The notes under the pieces were generated by a model. It made no database searches and was not told where the DNA came from. It worked only from the letters and a program-made list of their open reading frames with translations. A program made the position numbers and the translations under genes. A DNA stretch of 14,703 nt from Leucothrix mucor (GTDB lineage: Bacteria > Pseudomonadota > Gammaproteobacteria > Thiotrichales > Thiotrichaceae): contig DRMS01000093.1 of assembly GCA_011322515.1 (NCBI GenBank), positions 1-14,703 of the forward strand. The letters are read 5' to 3'. Shown piece by piece: positions 14,384 to 14,703 of this stretch (its first letter is position 1; the number at the start of each line of letters is the position of its first letter).

Positions 14384-14548
14384 TTCCCATGCTTCTGCGT
14401 GGGAACGCATACGGATTGTTGCTATTGCTCGTACTATTTCAGCCGCCAAAGTGCCTAGATAAATTATCCAAATCACCTGTAATATAAACGTTGAAATTTG
14501 TACTTCGTAGAATGCTCGATATGCATTCCCGCGCTGGAGCAATGGGAA
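14384..14548. repeat. 165-bp element with imperfect terminal inverted repeats upstream of yrbG (family D)
   Basis: The left arm (about 14384-14412, beginning TTCCCATGCTTCTGCGTGGG) and the right arm (14520-14548) are inverted copies over about 29 bases, with one indel and about five substitutions. Each arm also has internal pairing, TTCCCATGC with GCGTGGGAA on the left. I remember TTCCCACGC-type repeats of this kind as common between genes in gammaproteobacteria, but have not verified a match. An 80-codon frame on the minus strand (14321-14563) crosses the element and looks like translated repeat, so I do not call a gene. Confidence 0.55.
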
Positions 14549-14582
14549 GATTGGTAAATTCATTACTTGGGAATTCCTAACA

Positions 14583-14703
14583 GGCTACCAACTTAAGGCG
14601 GGACAAGTAACGTCATGGCAAATAACCTGCACCCTTCGACAAGCTCAGGGAACTAGCCCTTCGGTAGACTCAGGACACCGCTTCCTGAGCTTGTCGAAGG
14701 GTG
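14583..14703. mobile_element. Palindromic MITE-like element, family A copy 3, cut by the window edge
   Basis: It begins GGCTACCAACTTAAGGCGGG. Over the first 50 or so bases it is almost identical to the inverted right end of copy 1, so it lies in the opposite orientation to copies 1 and 2. The internal inverted repeat (14630-14649 and 14684-14703) is perfect for the 20 bases available. Its loop is 34 bases rather than 10, and contains a degenerate extra copy of the core motif (14657-14675, 15 of 19 matches). The far terminal repeat and any target duplication lie beyond the window. Confidence 0.8.

Larger units (their letters stand above)
14259..14703. other. 445-bp region upstream of yrbG without a convincing gene
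   Basis: It holds the yrbG upstream region with a possible -10 (14294-14299, minus strand), element D (14384-14548) and the partial family A copy 3 (14583-14703). Nothing in it looks protein-coding. Confidence 0.6.

Noticed and set aside
14321..14563. An 80-codon minus-strand frame upstream of yrbG
   Set aside because: It crosses repeat D, and residues such as MRSHAEAWE are what such repeats give when translated. No ribosome site or family match was seen.
69..14703. CRISPR array
   Set aside because: The repeated palindromes are thousands of bases apart, with transposon-like ends, and are not regularly spaced short repeats. No cas gene is present.

Overview
The window looks like chromosomal DNA of an AT-rich gammaproteobacterium that makes lipopolysaccharide (LPS). 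It carries two housekeeping blocks found in this class: cmk-rpsA-ihfB-lapB-pyrF on the plus strand, and yrbG-kdsD-kdsC-lptC-lptA-lptB-rpoN-hpf-rapZ on the minus strand. The second keeps the Escherichia coli order except that ptsN and npr are absent. I cannot place it to genus from sequence alone. No rRNA, tRNA, CRISPR array, plasmid or phage gene was seen.

Layout. Positions 1-705 hold the 5' half of a dead ISKra4-type transposase gene, broken by a 144-bp palindromic element (family A). Positions 881-5447 hold cmk, rpsA, ihfB and lapB, with a hairpin leader before rpsA and a promoter-hairpin unit (possible small RNA) between rpsA and ihfB. A second family A element (5470-5615) sits between lapB and pyrF. 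pyrF and rapZ converge and overlap by 32 bp. From 6382 to 14258 all genes are on the minus strand. The end holds a further palindromic repeat (14384-14548) and an inverted third copy of family A, cut by the window edge.

How the genes work together. LPS is the main theme. KdsD and KdsC act in Kdo synthesis, LptC, LptA and LptB are parts of the LPS export machine, LapB tunes LPS synthesis through LpxC turnover, and RapZ controls amino-sugar supply in enterobacteria. Around this sit nucleotide metabolism (Cmk, PyrF), translation (S1, HPF) and global regulators (IHF-beta, sigma-54). The lpt/kds genes overlap or nearly touch, so they are probably one translationally coupled operon.

The main non-coding signal is a set of at least four unrelated long-palindrome repeats, none with its own transposase: family A (three copies, two with target duplications), a 180-bp palindrome between rpoN and hpf, a 173-bp palindrome between lptB and rpoN whose outer edge coincides with the predicted rpoN transcription start, and a 165-bp repeat upstream of yrbG. 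Most would be transcribed as large hairpins in messages for essential or regulatory genes. I see no complete new defence or biosynthetic system. The best candidates for novelty are these elements and two possible small RNAs.
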